Shown here: positions 7,550-15,377 of the stretch, piece after piece | How the letters are laid out: each line of letters opens with the position of its first letter | Position numbering within the stretch: the first letter of the stretch is position 1 | Source: a virus | Strand: one strand, 5' to 3' | DNA length: 27,186 nt | Virus record (IMG/VR): IMGVR_UViG_3300032288_005686 | Span: 1 to 27,186 of that record | Position numbers and translations under genes: made by a program | The notes under the pieces: model-generated | Database searches by the model: none | Seen by the model: the letters and a program-made list of their open reading frames with translations, nothing else | What the model was told of the DNA's origin: nothing

Positions 7550-7573
7550 TGTATAAACGGAATTGTCTATACA
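7550..7573 (-). other. Leader hairpin, 9-bp stem
   Basis: UGUAUAGAC pairs fully (one G-U) with GUUUAUACA around the loop AAUUCC. It lies about 35 bases upstream of the 7515 start, and a second AT-rich inverted repeat (CTTTAAAA/TTTTAAAG, near 7577-7613) lies behind it. There is no U-tract, so a leader or protective structure is more likely than a terminator. Confidence 0.5.
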
Positions 7574-7630
7574 CCCTTTAAAACGAAAAACACCACCATT
7601 CTATTTTTAAAGTAGTTCGTTCTACTATAA

Positions 7631-7675
7631 ATCCTAATTAAGGAATCGAACCTTAACAAACCACCTGGTTAGGAT
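7631..7675 (-). ncRNA. Truncated tRNA-like element (copy 1)
   Basis: The minus strand folds into an acceptor-like stem AUCCUAA/UUAGGAU (7675-7669 with 7637-7631) stacked on a T-arm UUAAGG-UUCGAUU-CCUUAA with a canonical T-loop. A 12-base linker (7668-7657) containing GGUGG replaces the D and anticodon arms. There is no anticodon arm, so it is not a decoding tRNA. A second copy with the same 12-base linker length lies at 15871-15913. It overlaps the last three codons and stop of the upstream gene. The acceptor/T minihelix is the minimal substrate type for RNase P and CCA-adding enzymes. Confidence 0.7.
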
Positions 7676-8325
7676 ACTACCTCATATTCCCACTCAAAAT
7701 TACCCTTTACATATGAATATCGCGCGAAAAATACATCCTCCCTTAAACGCACATAAAATGCGTTTGTTTGATATTCTTCCTTGTCCTCATTTACCTGTAA
7801 TAGAATTTCATCTTCAATATGAGGAATCACATCCTTCATAGTCTCAAATTCCGTAAATTGTAATTCCATGAAAGGATTAGATTGGGATCCATTCATTGCA
7901 TCAAACAAGCCATCAAATACTTCCTTCTCCTTCTCATAGATTCCCAATTGATTTTGTTCATAGAGGATATCCATGTACTCGATATCGTTAATTAGGTCTT
8001 CAAATATTTGCGCATCATAAACTCCATAATTCTCTCCATCTTTACTTACTAATACTTTATCTTTTACATATGAACATCTAAATCCATTTTCATTTCCGAC
8101 CTCACATAAATAATATAACAATTCCTTATCTTCAAAAGACAATTTAGTTACCAAATGAGGATGACATTCCAAATATACTTCCATCTTCTTCCATACCTTT
8201 ATGTCTCTATTAAATATATTCAAAGGTAATTGTTTACTATATGCTAATACGCCATTAATATTAATTATTACTTCTACAATTGCTGGACTGTTTAAATTAG
8301 TCTCTAATAAAGTAAGATTAATCAT
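7669..8325 (-). CDS. Hypothetical protein, 218 aa
   Basis: Not recognised. A large soluble acidic protein rich in Glu, Tyr and Val; it opens MINLTLLETNLNSPAIVEVI and ends FEWEYEVVS. AAGGAG lies 10 bases before the ATG at 8325. The message would be released by hammerhead candidate B upstream. Its stop codon lies inside the acceptor stem of the tRNA-like element at 7631-7675, so 5' cleavage of that element would leave the mRNA without its stop codon. Confidence 0.8.
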   Translation of the reverse strand: MINLTLLETNLNSPAIVEVIININGVLAYSKQLPLNIFNRDIKVWKKMEVYLECHPHLVTKLSFEDKELLYYLCEVGNENGFRCSYVKDKVLVSKDGENYGVYDAQIFEDLINDIEYMDILYEQNQLGIYEKEKEVFDGLFDAMNGSQSNPFMELQFTEFETMKDVIPHIEDEILLQVNEDKEEYQTNAFYVRLREDVFFARYSYVKGNFEWEYEVVS

Positions 8326-8352
8326 AATCTTTTTCTCCTTCTACATAGGGGG

Positions 8353-8434
8353 TTGGTTTCGATACCCGCAACGGTACCCATATTGCCGGAATTGACAATA
8401 CTTTCTTCAGCTGACTAACGCATCCCAGGACCAA
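8353..8434 (-). ncRNA. Variant type III hammerhead candidate (B) with inserted hairpin
   Basis: Minus strand. Stem III pairs UUGGU (8434-8430) with ACCAA (8357-8353). Cleavage is predicted after GUC at 8429. Stem I pairs CUGG (8428-8425) with UCAG (8414-8411); the core CUGAAGA (8410-8404) fits CUGANGA. Stem II is GGUACC/GGUAUC (8378-8373 with 8366-8361), then GAA (8360-8358). The oddity is a complete extra hairpin (arms 8401-8396 and 8385-8380) inserted between the core A9 and stem II, exactly where candidates D-G carry a single extra U. Confidence 0.5.
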
Positions 8435-8506
8435 GGGATATTAAGCATCCCAAGCTTTGATTTTTATACAGAGTTTTCTCTCTGGATGACATTGTAATAT
8501 TATTAG

Positions 8507-8650
8507 TTAGATTTGCTGTTCACTTAAAACAGCTACGATGAAAAGTTCACCACCAGTATTTTCACTGATGATACCAGCTAATTGGCTTAAAGTTTGAGCC
8601 TTGATAGACTCAACCTGGCCGTTATTTAATAAACAAGTAAATAATCTCAT
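8507..8650 (-). CDS. Small hypothetical protein, 47 aa
   Basis: Translated from the ATG at 8650, which has a strong AGGAAGG site 7 bases upstream. The product begins MRLFTCLLNNGQVESIKAQT and ends FIVAVLSEQQI. It is soluble and not recognised. The gene stands alone: terminator (8767-8787), GACGAGACG motif (8738-8748) and a 90-base leader lie upstream, and hammerhead candidate B lies downstream. Confidence 0.72.
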   Translation of the reverse strand: MRLFTCLLNNGQVESIKAQTLSQLAGIISENTGGELFIVAVLSEQQI

Positions 8651-8737
8651 GAATCACCTTCCTTTCAAAGTGTGAGATCTGTTAAATCCCGAATACCAAG
8701 AAAACCTTGATACCGAGAACCTTATACAATTTTTGGC

Positions 8738-8748
8738 CGTCTCGTCTT
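8738..8748 (-). promoter_or_regulatory. GACGAGACG motif, putative phage promoter (copy 2)
   Basis: The minus strand reads GTTAAGACGAGACGGCC. It starts about 20 bases past the terminator U-tract and 90 bases before the 8650 start, the order expected for a promoter. It is the only copy preceded by AA rather than AT. Confidence 0.55.
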
Positions 8749-8766
8749 AACGCCGTACTTGAGTGT

Positions 8767-8787
8767 AAAAAAACCCCCTTACGGGAG
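8767..8787 (-). terminator. Rho-independent terminator
   Basis: CUCCC-GUAA-GGGGG (8787-8774, one U-G pair) is followed by seven U, 9 bases past the stop of the 8796-9146 gene. It has the textbook shape: stable stem, GNRA tetraloop, U-tract. Confidence 0.88.
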
Positions 8788-8795
8788 CAAAAACC

Positions 8796-9146
8796 TTAAC
8801 TGACGATAGCTTTATAATTCACAATCGCGGGTAACTTTGATTGTGTAAAACTATTGCTAGCAGATACACCAGTGTACATACGTACGGAACCGCCCAAACT
8901 GACGATATCTTTGGCCAATTTACAAAAGGCATCGATTTCATCTGCCGAGTTTAGGGGATTACTCCCCAGTACGATGTTTTCACCACCAGTAGGACCAGTT
9001 AACTTTTGACCCAAAAGTAGCCTTTCGGTTACTTGAGCCTTTAGTTTCTCCCTGTCGGCGTTAACTAATAGTAGTTTTACGTCTTCAGGAAGACTATCCC
9101 ATACAGTGGCTTGTACGCTTGCAGGTTTTTCTAATACAGTAGACAT
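8796..9146 (-). CDS. Hypothetical protein, 116 aa
   Basis: Not recognised. Soluble, Ala/Leu/Val-rich (MSTVLEKPASVQATVWDSLP..., then LLLVNADREKLKAQVTERLL) with a Gly/Ser-rich middle (GPTGGENIVLGSNPL). Base and codon use is closer to even than in the AT-rich operon to the left. AAAGGAAA precedes the ATG at 9146. Its message is bounded by hammerhead candidate C upstream and a strong terminator downstream. Confidence 0.8.
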   Translation of the reverse strand: MSTVLEKPASVQATVWDSLPEDVKLLLVNADREKLKAQVTERLLLGQKLTGPTGGENIVLGSNPLNSADEIDAFCKLAKDIVSLGGSVRMYTGVSASNSFTQSKLPAIVNYKAIVS

Positions 9147-9253
9147 ATAAATTTCCTTTCGATAAATAAATATATTACAATGTCACCTGCTATCTGGAGG
9201 AGATAATCTTTAGGCGGAGTCTTATAATAAGCGTATACACCTAAATACAGGTA

Positions 9254-9282
9254 TGAATTATAATTTCCACAATTATAATTCA
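9254..9282 (-). other. Perfect 12-bp leader hairpin
   Basis: UGAAUUAUAAUU pairs without mismatch with AAUUAUAAUUCA around a 5-base loop GUGGA. It lies about 23 bases downstream of hammerhead C's cleavage site, so it would sit close to the 5' end of the processed mRNA for the 9146 gene, where it could protect against 5'-end-dependent decay. Confidence 0.55.
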
Positions 9283-9304
9283 ATTAAGTTAATCCAAAAT
9301 GGGT

Positions 9305-9362
9305 GGAAGACCATCGGGTTACCCCTAGGTTTCGTCTGGCCCCCGCCAGACTCATCAGTCCC
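9305..9362 (-). ncRNA. Type I hammerhead ribozyme candidate (C)
   Basis: Minus strand. CUGAUGA (9358-9352), perfect 7-bp stem II GUCUGGC/GCCAGAC with GGGG loop (9351-9334), GAA (9333-9331). Stem III closes ACC/GGU with inner GGG-GUAA-CCC, mirroring candidate A. Cleavage is predicted after GUC, between 9309 and 9308. Stem I pairs UUCC (9308-9305) with GGGA (9362-9359). The element begins immediately after the stop codon (9363-9365). Core bases are all canonical. Confidence 0.87.
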
Positions 9363-9752
9363 TTATTGGTAATAATCATCATCATTATCGTCTAAAGCAT
9401 AGTTTGATTTTGATTCTGATTCTGGTTTCTCCTCTACTACTAATTGCTTAGTACTAGAGAGTAAAGGAGTAGGTTTTTTAGTTTCTATTTCCGCTACATT
9501 TTTCTCCTTTGGCATTGAGCCATAGAAGTTGTAAGTGTTGTGGATAATTGTTGTAGGGTGATGAGGTAGTATAATGGCTTTCATTTCCATTGCTATCTCA
9601 TTTCTTTTTTGAGCAGTGCAGGATTTTTTTAATTCCGCATTAGTGATTAATACGGTAATTGAAAAATCCTTTTCTATCATGAAGGCTGCGATTACTCGTG
9701 GGCCTTCATTTTCTCTGAGTAGTTCTTTCAAGATTTCTTCATCTTCACTCAT
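9363..9752 (-). CDS. Hypothetical acidic protein, 129 aa
   Basis: Not recognised. An N-terminal globular part (about residues 1-70) is followed by a low-complexity, Lys/Glu/Ser-rich tail ending LDDNDDDYYQ, which looks disordered and strongly acidic. AAAGGA precedes the ATG at 9752. It is the first gene after the polymerase-like gene, separated from it by a terminator-like hairpin; the type I hammerhead C starts at its stop codon. Confidence 0.78.
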   Translation of the reverse strand: MSEDEEILKELLRENEGPRVIAAFMIEKDFSITVLITNAELKKSCTAQKRNEIAMEMKAIILPHHPTTIIHNTYNFYGSMPKEKNVAEIETKKPTPLLSSTKQLVVEEKPESESKSNYALDDNDDDYYQ

Positions 9753-9784
9753 ATATATCCTTTCTTTTTGATTGAGTGATTTTT

Positions 9785-9853
9785 AAAAACATACATAGGG
9801 GGCAACTAAAATACTTAAAAATAAATTTAAATACTTTAACAGCCCCCGATGTA
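9785..9853 (-). terminator. Terminator-like hairpin after the 1702-codon gene
   Basis: UACAU-C-GGGGGC (9853-9842) pairs with GCCCCC-U-AUGUA (9803-9792), 11 bp with one mismatch and a 38-base AT-rich loop, followed by UGUUUUU. The long loop makes it less typical, and no promoter motif follows it, so read-through into the 9752 gene is likely. Confidence 0.6.
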
Positions 9854-9871
9854 CAGGGGAAGACAAAAAGA

Positions 9872-12800
9872 CTATAGACTGCCTTCTTCAGTAAACTCTA
9901 ACTTCAATGAAGGTCGGGTAAAGTAGAACGCAAAAGGAGAATTAACCAATGATTCATTACCGTATTTCTTGTAATGAATTAGACTCAGACAAGCTCTTAG
10001 TTCTTTAGAACCGGATTTGTTGATTAAGCCTTTCATACAATTATCTACGATAGCTGGATCCATTCCGTTCCACTTCTTAATCCCTAGGCCTATTTCTAAA
10101 TTCGTTAAGAATCTGGAATTCAAACCTAAGAAATTCAAAATATAAATTCCCGCTTCTAGACCTGCAAGATCTATCGCAGTTGTATACATTTGTGCCATAG
10201 AGACACTCTTGTGATACACGATAGATTGTTCAAAAGGAGAATATGCTGTAGAAGCTTTGAATTTCTGATATTCAGTTACTTTTTCTGCTTTCTTGTAGGT
10301 TTGACTATAGCCTGAATCAGGTCTATAATTGTCATTTCTACCAAAAGCGATAGGTTGACCGAATATTTGGGCTGCCAAAAGTTGAACAGAATGTGGATAG
10401 AGATTATTTAAAATTTCATCAAAATTGTCAGAACCTTGCAATGGCGCATTCATAGGTATACCTAATGAATCATGCGCAGCTTTTCTGAATAATTGAACCA
10501 TGTTGAAACCTTTATTCTCTCTTCTCTTTTTCTCAAACATGTTTTCCAAAAGAAAACAATAAGGGACGAATACGGCTCTGTCATATTCCATATCTTCCCC
10601 TCTGTATTTCTTTGTACTTTTTGTTTTGAGTTCAAAAGAGACTGAATGGATCAAGTCTAATGCTCTTAATAAATCACTACCTTTCAGTAGTTCATAAGAG
10701 GCATAATCTTGATTCTTCATATCCACACAAGACAACTTGAACATTCTCTTCTTGCTAGTCACCTCTTTATCTCCATATTCTATAAATACACCGTCATCTG
10801 GCGTACCTACAACCTTATTAATCTGGTTGAGGGAGATGATTTGACCAAAACCGAAATTAAGATCAAGTGCGATGTATTTTTGTATTTCTATTCCTTGTCT
10901 TTGCAGATGCTTGGTCATGAGACTAAAGTACTGCACCCATTCCTCGGACCTTTTAATTCTTCCTTCTACCGCGCTTACAACTTTCTCTAGTTTGATAGAT
11001 AAGTTGGTACCACAAAGTAGTAAGCCACCAATTATCTCCGCCCAAAATTCCCAAGCAAAATTAAAATTAGCTCTTGGATTTAGAGCTTTCTCAGAGATCC
11101 ACTCTCTGCCTCCCCAAACTTTAATTTCCTTAATTACCAATCCCTTGTTTTTCTCTACTTGCTCTTTACCAAAGAACTTCATCCCCATTTCTAAGCGGTC
11201 GATAAAGGTTAGACAAGATTCGACATCAGACCATCTTTCATCTTTTTGAGCTTTTAACTCATGAGAAAGATTTGCATTTTTGTCATCGAGGAGAAGTTGA
11301 ATCATTGATAGCTTGAATTCATTCCTCCAGCCAGCGATTACTTCTTCGCTAAAAGCATTCTTTACATCATTGAATTTCTCAATAATGAAAGGTAAGAAGT
11401 ATTCATTTTGGAAATCTACTCTTTCAGAGTTCTTTGCAGACTCCGAAATAGCTTCTAAACAATCCGCTAAGAATTCTACAAAGAGGTCTTTTTTATCTTC
11501 CTCAATAACTATCTTGTTTTGATAGTATTTCGCCGCAGCAAATTTTACTGCATTCTCGAATTGATTCAGATATAAAGCTCTTCTTTCTTGATTGACTTGA
11601 CTGTTTAGAAGGCCTTTCCAAACCCTATTGGCAAAGGCTTCTTCCCAATTCGCTAATTCACCTTCACCCTCGAACTCTTTGAAGACTGATGCAACATGTG
11701 CAATTTTTTCTCTTGCGCTCTCAACACTTGCTTGTCTAGAGGACTGTGCAGTGTTTTCTTTTGCTCTTGCCTTTAGGGCTTGAGAAATCAAGAAAGCATC
11801 AGAGAATAATCTACAATGAGAATCTGGAGTTAATTCTTTATTATCATCCAAACGGATAAGGAATTCAGAAGATTCATAAGAGTTTAAAATGTTATCTTTG
11901 ACAACTTCTCTTACCTCTCTCAAAGAAGAGATATTAGTAGAGAATTTAGTGTTGAACAAAGAGTTAAACTCCGCATCTATATGAGTTTTAACCAAACTCA
12001 TATGAGTAGGTCTCTTACAATCATCAGAAGCAGATTTCAACCATTTTAAGAGATTCTTTCTGTCCACCAGAAAATAAGAATCCATCTTATCACAAGAAGA
12101 AGACGACCAAGTTGCAATTCCTCTAACCCACTCCTTGCCATCCCTTTCCTCTCCCCCACCTTCCACCATTTTAATATTTCCATTAATCAGTTCCTCATAA
12201 ATCTCCTGCCAATCTCCCTCCGCTTTCCCTGTCCATTGTGCTAATTTGAATGCAAATAGCACAGTTTGAGACCACACCAAGGCCCCTTTTACTGTATACC
12301 CCTGATTCTCATCAGTGATTTTAACCATCATGCCAGATTCCATATCTAGCATTTCCTCTTCCTTATCCATAAAGTTCTCCTGTTCAAACCAAGTAACAAC
12401 TTCTTCTTCAGAGCTAAATTTAATCTTGTCACTTCTGAATTTATCCTCCCCCATTACGATATAGGAGATACCAGGCACAATCATCATCTTATTACCCACA
12501 CTAATAGGCCCCCTAGATAAATGCCAATATTTTAGAGATGGAATCACATAAGCGTACTTTTGCCTATCGATGAACGCTTGTTGCACATCGAAGCAAGTAT
12601 AGAAGTATCTTCTAACCCATTCTAACATCCTTACTCCACCATTAGTTCTTTCTGCCTCAAAGTAGGTGGTTGCCATGGCAGCAACGTTGGTAATACCGCC
12701 AACGTTTAATTGACCGCCATTTTTGACAGTGAGAAACATAGATAAATCCTCAATACTGTCATTGTCGTCTTGTTCCATAAATTCCAGAGCTTTCTTCATT

Positions 12801-14980
12801 TCCTTTTCTTGTTTTACCCCACTAAAAACAGAACTTTTAATTACCAACTTTTTACTCTGCTCTTTGGTTGGTCTTTCATCCCTTACGAAACCAATTAATT
12901 TAGCTATACACACCCATAGCCTATTGGTTGTAAGGATATTTCTATCACCATCATTATCCCCTGTAACGATGGCTTGCAATTCAGTGCTTACCCAAATGAT
13001 ATCATCTATCAATTGGGGAGCAATAACTGCACGATAGAAAGACTTGAAAGAGGCTATTTCGTTATCATTCATGGCCCCAAATATTACATTCCTGATTTCT
13101 TGATACTTATTCTCCAGTTTACCCTCTATTACCGCATCCCATGCATCGCGGTAATCAATGAGATGCACCAATTGGACTGAGCTTGCATCCTGATTTGGAG
13201 TACGAGTGAGACAAGCTTCTAACCATGGCTTGTCTCCAAAGTTTCTTCTCTCTTCGGGACTCCATTTTCCCAATACGACATCTCCCGCACCAAAACTCAT
13301 CATGTTTACGTATTTACTTGCACCTTTTATTTCAAAGGTGTTCACAAGATGCGCATATTTCTCCCCCTCAAGAGAGTTCATGATACCCAATAGATTAGGA
13401 CTCTCATCCAAATGGTTTTGATTTAAAATCTTAGCCAATTTAGATTCAATCCCCTTGCTCAATAAGGAGAAGAATTCATCTTTAAGAGCGTCTATTGTGT
13501 CATCGCCAGTGACATTTAAAGCTAATAACAATTGGCTAATTTGCCAGTTATTACTAGTCTTTAAATTTTGTTTGTCTTTTGCAATGATTGTGAACAACCC
13601 TTCTCTTTTGAGAATACCATCAGCTCCCAAATCTACCTTCTTTCCTTTACCCTTTAAGGTAGAAGGAGTAACCAATGCGCCTTTCCAATATTTGACGCCA
13701 TTTAATTCGATACTATAACCTCTTGAATACCTGAGGTCATTAATAAATTCCTCCAATTCCCTTTTATCTTTTTCCCCTAAATTCAAGTCCTTATAATTAA
13801 CCAAGGACAATACCCCATTTTCTTCCTTAACTAGATATGCCGATCTAGCAAGAAAACCTTTTGCAAATACACCTCTATCGATGTATCTAAACTGGTGTCC
13901 CACCTTATCTAAGACACCAACAGTTGCCAATGCCGCACCATCATTGCCTTCCCAAGGCAAGACCGCATCAGATACCAGGAATACTGGCAAATCATTCATA
14001 TATTCACAGCTCTTTAAAGCAGGAGTAGTGATGAATGACTTGAGATACCCTCTTTGTTCTGTAAAGTTATTGAAAACCTCACCAGACAAAGTTATGATAT
14101 TCTTCCATAATTCAGTAGACACATAAATTCCCTCAGCTACTGGGTGATAGCCAATCCTTGCCATAGCCTTGATGAAACCACGGCGGGTTGAAGAAGATAG
14201 ATCCATTGACACTTTTACGATGTCTTCTGGACTATAACTGATTCCAAATTTTTCCAATAGGGTAAACAAACTGGAATTCCAATCTGTTGTCCCCTTTAGA
14301 ATCACATTGAAATCATTTATTTCCTCTGTATCAAATGCCATCGCCTTTGCACTGGTCACTGATTTTGCTTTGGCTTCGGAAACCACAGCAATTTCAGCGA
14401 CAATTCTCATTCCTTTTTTATTGGATAGAGAATCTTTCAACTCATTTTTTAGTTTATTTACGAAGCTGGATCTCTTCGTTAAACCATTATGAGTCTCAAT
14501 AGTACCATTACCAGCAGAAGAAAGAGATTTTCCAACTTTTGCACCTAAAGAAAGTGCTAAGTTTAAAAACAAAGGAGAAACTCTACCAATCAATAGAGAG
14601 GTAAAGAAACTCAATCCTTTTTCTTTTCGAGCTTCAACAAAAATCTCAAGGTCACGATAGAAAAGAACCAAGCCACGAGACCACGAAGAGGTTTTGGCTC
14701 TATCTTTGCGCGCTACCAATTTGGCTTTGCGTTCAACTTTAGCTTTTGCTTTACGTTGCTTTTCAGCTTCGTAAATCGCTGTGGTTCTGGCTTTAGCTTC
14801 GATCTCTGCTCTTACTCTTGCTTCTTCATCAGCTTTGGCTTTCTTTGCTCCCTCTGCGAGTGCATTGAAAACAGCCAATTTAACCAATGCATTGTTTAAT
14901 GCACAAAAGTGGTCACTTGTACCACATCCGCTAGAAATCACTGATTTTAAATCAGCAATTAAATTTAATAAACTTTCCAT
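9872..14980 (-). CDS. Putative single-chain double-psi-beta-barrel RNA polymerase
   Basis: A 1702-residue protein, the largest in the window. Residues 675-679 read DNDGD inside VTGDNDGDRNI, matching the DxDGD metal-binding signature of two-barrel RNA polymerases (bacterial beta', QDE-1/cellular RdRP, YonO, crAss-phage polymerases). About 80 residues earlier, TRTPNQ (592-597) fits the RxP motif that precedes DxDGD in that superfamily. Residues about 44-96 are a charged Ala/Lys/Glu helix, unusual for such enzymes. I could not place the second-barrel lysines, so assignment rests on one strong and one weak motif. The ATG at 14980 follows GGAG. Two tandem GACGAGACG motifs and a 12-bp leader hairpin lie upstream. 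It could transcribe phage genes; RNA-templated activity cannot be excluded. Confidence 0.6.
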   Translation of the reverse strand: MESLLNLIADLKSVISSGCGTSDHFCALNNALVKLAVFNALAEGAKKAKADEEARVRAEIEAKARTTAIYEAEKQRKAKAKVERKAKLVARKDRAKTSSWSRGLVLFYRDLEIFVEARKEKGLSFFTSLLIGRVSPLFLNLALSLGAKVGKSLSSAGNGTIETHNGLTKRSSFVNKLKNELKDSLSNKKGMRIVAEIAVVSEAKAKSVTSAKAMAFDTEEINDFNVILKGTTDWNSSLFTLLEKFGISYSPEDIVKVSMDLSSSTRRGFIKAMARIGYHPVAEGIYVSTELWKNIITLSGEVFNNFTEQRGYLKSFITTPALKSCEYMNDLPVFLVSDAVLPWEGNDGAALATVGVLDKVGHQFRYIDRGVFAKGFLARSAYLVKEENGVLSLVNYKDLNLGEKDKRELEEFINDLRYSRGYSIELNGVKYWKGALVTPSTLKGKGKKVDLGADGILKREGLFTIIAKDKQNLKTSNNWQISQLLLALNVTGDDTIDALKDEFFSLLSKGIESKLAKILNQNHLDESPNLLGIMNSLEGEKYAHLVNTFEIKGASKYVNMMSFGAGDVVLGKWSPEERRNFGDKPWLEACLTRTPNQDASSVQLVHLIDYRDAWDAVIEGKLENKYQEIRNVIFGAMNDNEIASFKSFYRAVIAPQLIDDIIWVSTELQAIVTGDNDGDRNILTTNRLWVCIAKLIGFVRDERPTKEQSKKLVIKSSVFSGVKQEKEMKKALEFMEQDDNDSIEDLSMFLTVKNGGQLNVGGITNVAAMATTYFEAERTNGGVRMLEWVRRYFYTCFDVQQAFIDRQKYAYVIPSLKYWHLSRGPISVGNKMMIVPGISYIVMGEDKFRSDKIKFSSEEEVVTWFEQENFMDKEEEMLDMESGMMVKITDENQGYTVKGALVWSQTVLFAFKLAQWTGKAEGDWQEIYEELINGNIKMVEGGGEERDGKEWVRGIATWSSSSCDKMDSYFLVDRKNLLKWLKSASDDCKRPTHMSLVKTHIDAEFNSLFNTKFSTNISSLREVREVVKDNILNSYESSEFLIRLDDNKELTPDSHCRLFSDAFLISQALKARAKENTAQSSRQASVESAREKIAHVASVFKEFEGEGELANWEEAFANRVWKGLLNSQVNQERRALYLNQFENAVKFAAAKYYQNKIVIEEDKKDLFVEFLADCLEAISESAKNSERVDFQNEYFLPFIIEKFNDVKNAFSEEVIAGWRNEFKLSMIQLLLDDKNANLSHELKAQKDERWSDVESCLTFIDRLEMGMKFFGKEQVEKNKGLVIKEIKVWGGREWISEKALNPRANFNFAWEFWAEIIGGLLLCGTNLSIKLEKVVSAVEGRIKRSEEWVQYFSLMTKHLQRQGIEIQKYIALDLNFGFGQIISLNQINKVVGTPDDGVFIEYGDKEVTSKKRMFKLSCVDMKNQDYASYELLKGSDLLRALDLIHSVSFELKTKSTKKYRGEDMEYDRAVFVPYCFLLENMFEKKRRENKGFNMVQLFRKAAHDSLGIPMNAPLQGSDNFDEILNNLYPHSVQLLAAQIFGQPIAFGRNDNYRPDSGYSQTYKKAEKVTEYQKFKASTAYSPFEQSIVYHKSVSMAQMYTTAIDLAGLEAGIYILNFLGLNSRFLTNLEIGLGIKKWNGMDPAIVDNCMKGLINKSGSKELRACLSLIHYKKYGNESLVNSPFAFYFTRPSLKLEFTEEGSL

Positions 14981-15000
14981 TTGTTACTCCATGGAAAAAG

Positions 15001-15053
15001 GGTAGGGTTCTTACTGTATGTAAGGAACGAAAAGGGTGATGAAGAACCCTACC
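15001..15053 (-). promoter_or_regulatory. 12-bp leader hairpin before polymerase gene, possible attenuator
   Basis: GGTAGGGTTCTT and AAGAACCCTACC (15053-15042 and 15012-15001) pair perfectly; the minus strand continues CTTTTTCC, then the GGAG site and ATG at 14980. Hairpin plus short U-tract between promoter motifs and start codon is the shape of an attenuator. Confidence 0.55.
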
Positions 15054-15081
15054 TGTTACAGATTTTTACAAGAAACCAAGT

Positions 15082-15093
15082 CGTCTCGTCATT
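15082..15093 (-). promoter_or_regulatory. GACGAGACG motif, putative phage promoter (copy 3)
   Basis: The minus strand reads AAAAATGACGAGACGACTT, about 100 bases before the polymerase-like gene. It is the downstream member of a tandem pair spaced exactly 15 bases. Confidence 0.55.
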
Positions 15094-15096
15094 TTT

Positions 15097-15108
15097 CGTC
15101 TCGTCATT
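15097..15108 (-). promoter_or_regulatory. GACGAGACG motif, putative phage promoter (copy 4)
   Basis: The minus strand reads GGTAATGACGAGACGAAAAA. Upstream member of the tandem pair, lying about 25 bases past the UUCG hairpin and T-run at 15133-15163. The TAATGACGAGACGAA form is shared with copies 5 and 6. Confidence 0.55.
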
Positions 15109-15132
15109 ACCAGCCAAAAAATATGTACCTGG

Positions 15133-15163
15133 AAAAAATAACACAACGGACACCGAAGCATCC
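15133..15163 (-). terminator. UUCG hairpin with T-run, possible terminator
   Basis: GGAUGC-UUCG-GUGUCC (15163-15148, a C(UUCG)G tetraloop with U-G and G-U pairs) is followed, after GUUGUGUUA, by six U. The gap before the U-tract is longer than ideal. Its position just upstream of the tandem promoter motifs fits the terminator-then-promoter order seen elsewhere. Confidence 0.5.
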
Positions 15164-15351
15164 ATGGTTACTTATTTTTTCAACATACTTGACAAATAAC
15201 TAGACGGCTAATGGTTAAGGGACAGGGCTTCAGGGTAATCACCAAGATGGTGACGGGACGATGTGCGCTTGTTAATTTCGCTAAGAGGTGTGTTATAATT
15301 AACAACTGGCACACCAATGTTGAGATTAAGATGTATTCATTTTAACTCTCT

Positions 15352-15377
15352 GGGGGTTTTGGGTTGGGGTTTTGGGG
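15352..15377 (+). repeat. G-quadruplex-forming tract (G5T4G3T2G4T4G4)
   Basis: Four runs of at least three G separated by 2-4 T on the plus strand; in leftward transcripts the RNA is the C-rich strand. The TTTTGGGG units resemble ciliate telomere repeats by composition only. Confidence 0.7.

Noticed and set aside
7631-7675. Ordinary tRNA gene
   Set aside because: The T-arm and acceptor stem are there, but only 12 bases separate them, leaving no room for D and anticodon arms. The same holds at 15871-15913.
10709-14492. Several plus-strand open frames of 60-125 codons opposite the polymerase-like gene
   Set aside because: They are antisense shadows of a continuous 1702-codon frame and lack ribosome-binding sites. 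The same applies to 337-525, 4853-5092, 16169-16381 and 24122-24394.
15060-15176. 38-codon minus-strand frame starting MDASVSVV and containing NDETKNDET
   Set aside because: No ribosome-binding site; the NDET repeat is only the two promoter motifs spaced 15 bases apart read in frame.
15285-15325. Further hammerhead around GCGAAAUUAAC
   Set aside because: GUUAAUU pairs with AAUUAAC, but only 17 bases lie between the would-be cleavage site and GAA, too few for stem I, the CUGANGA core and stem II.
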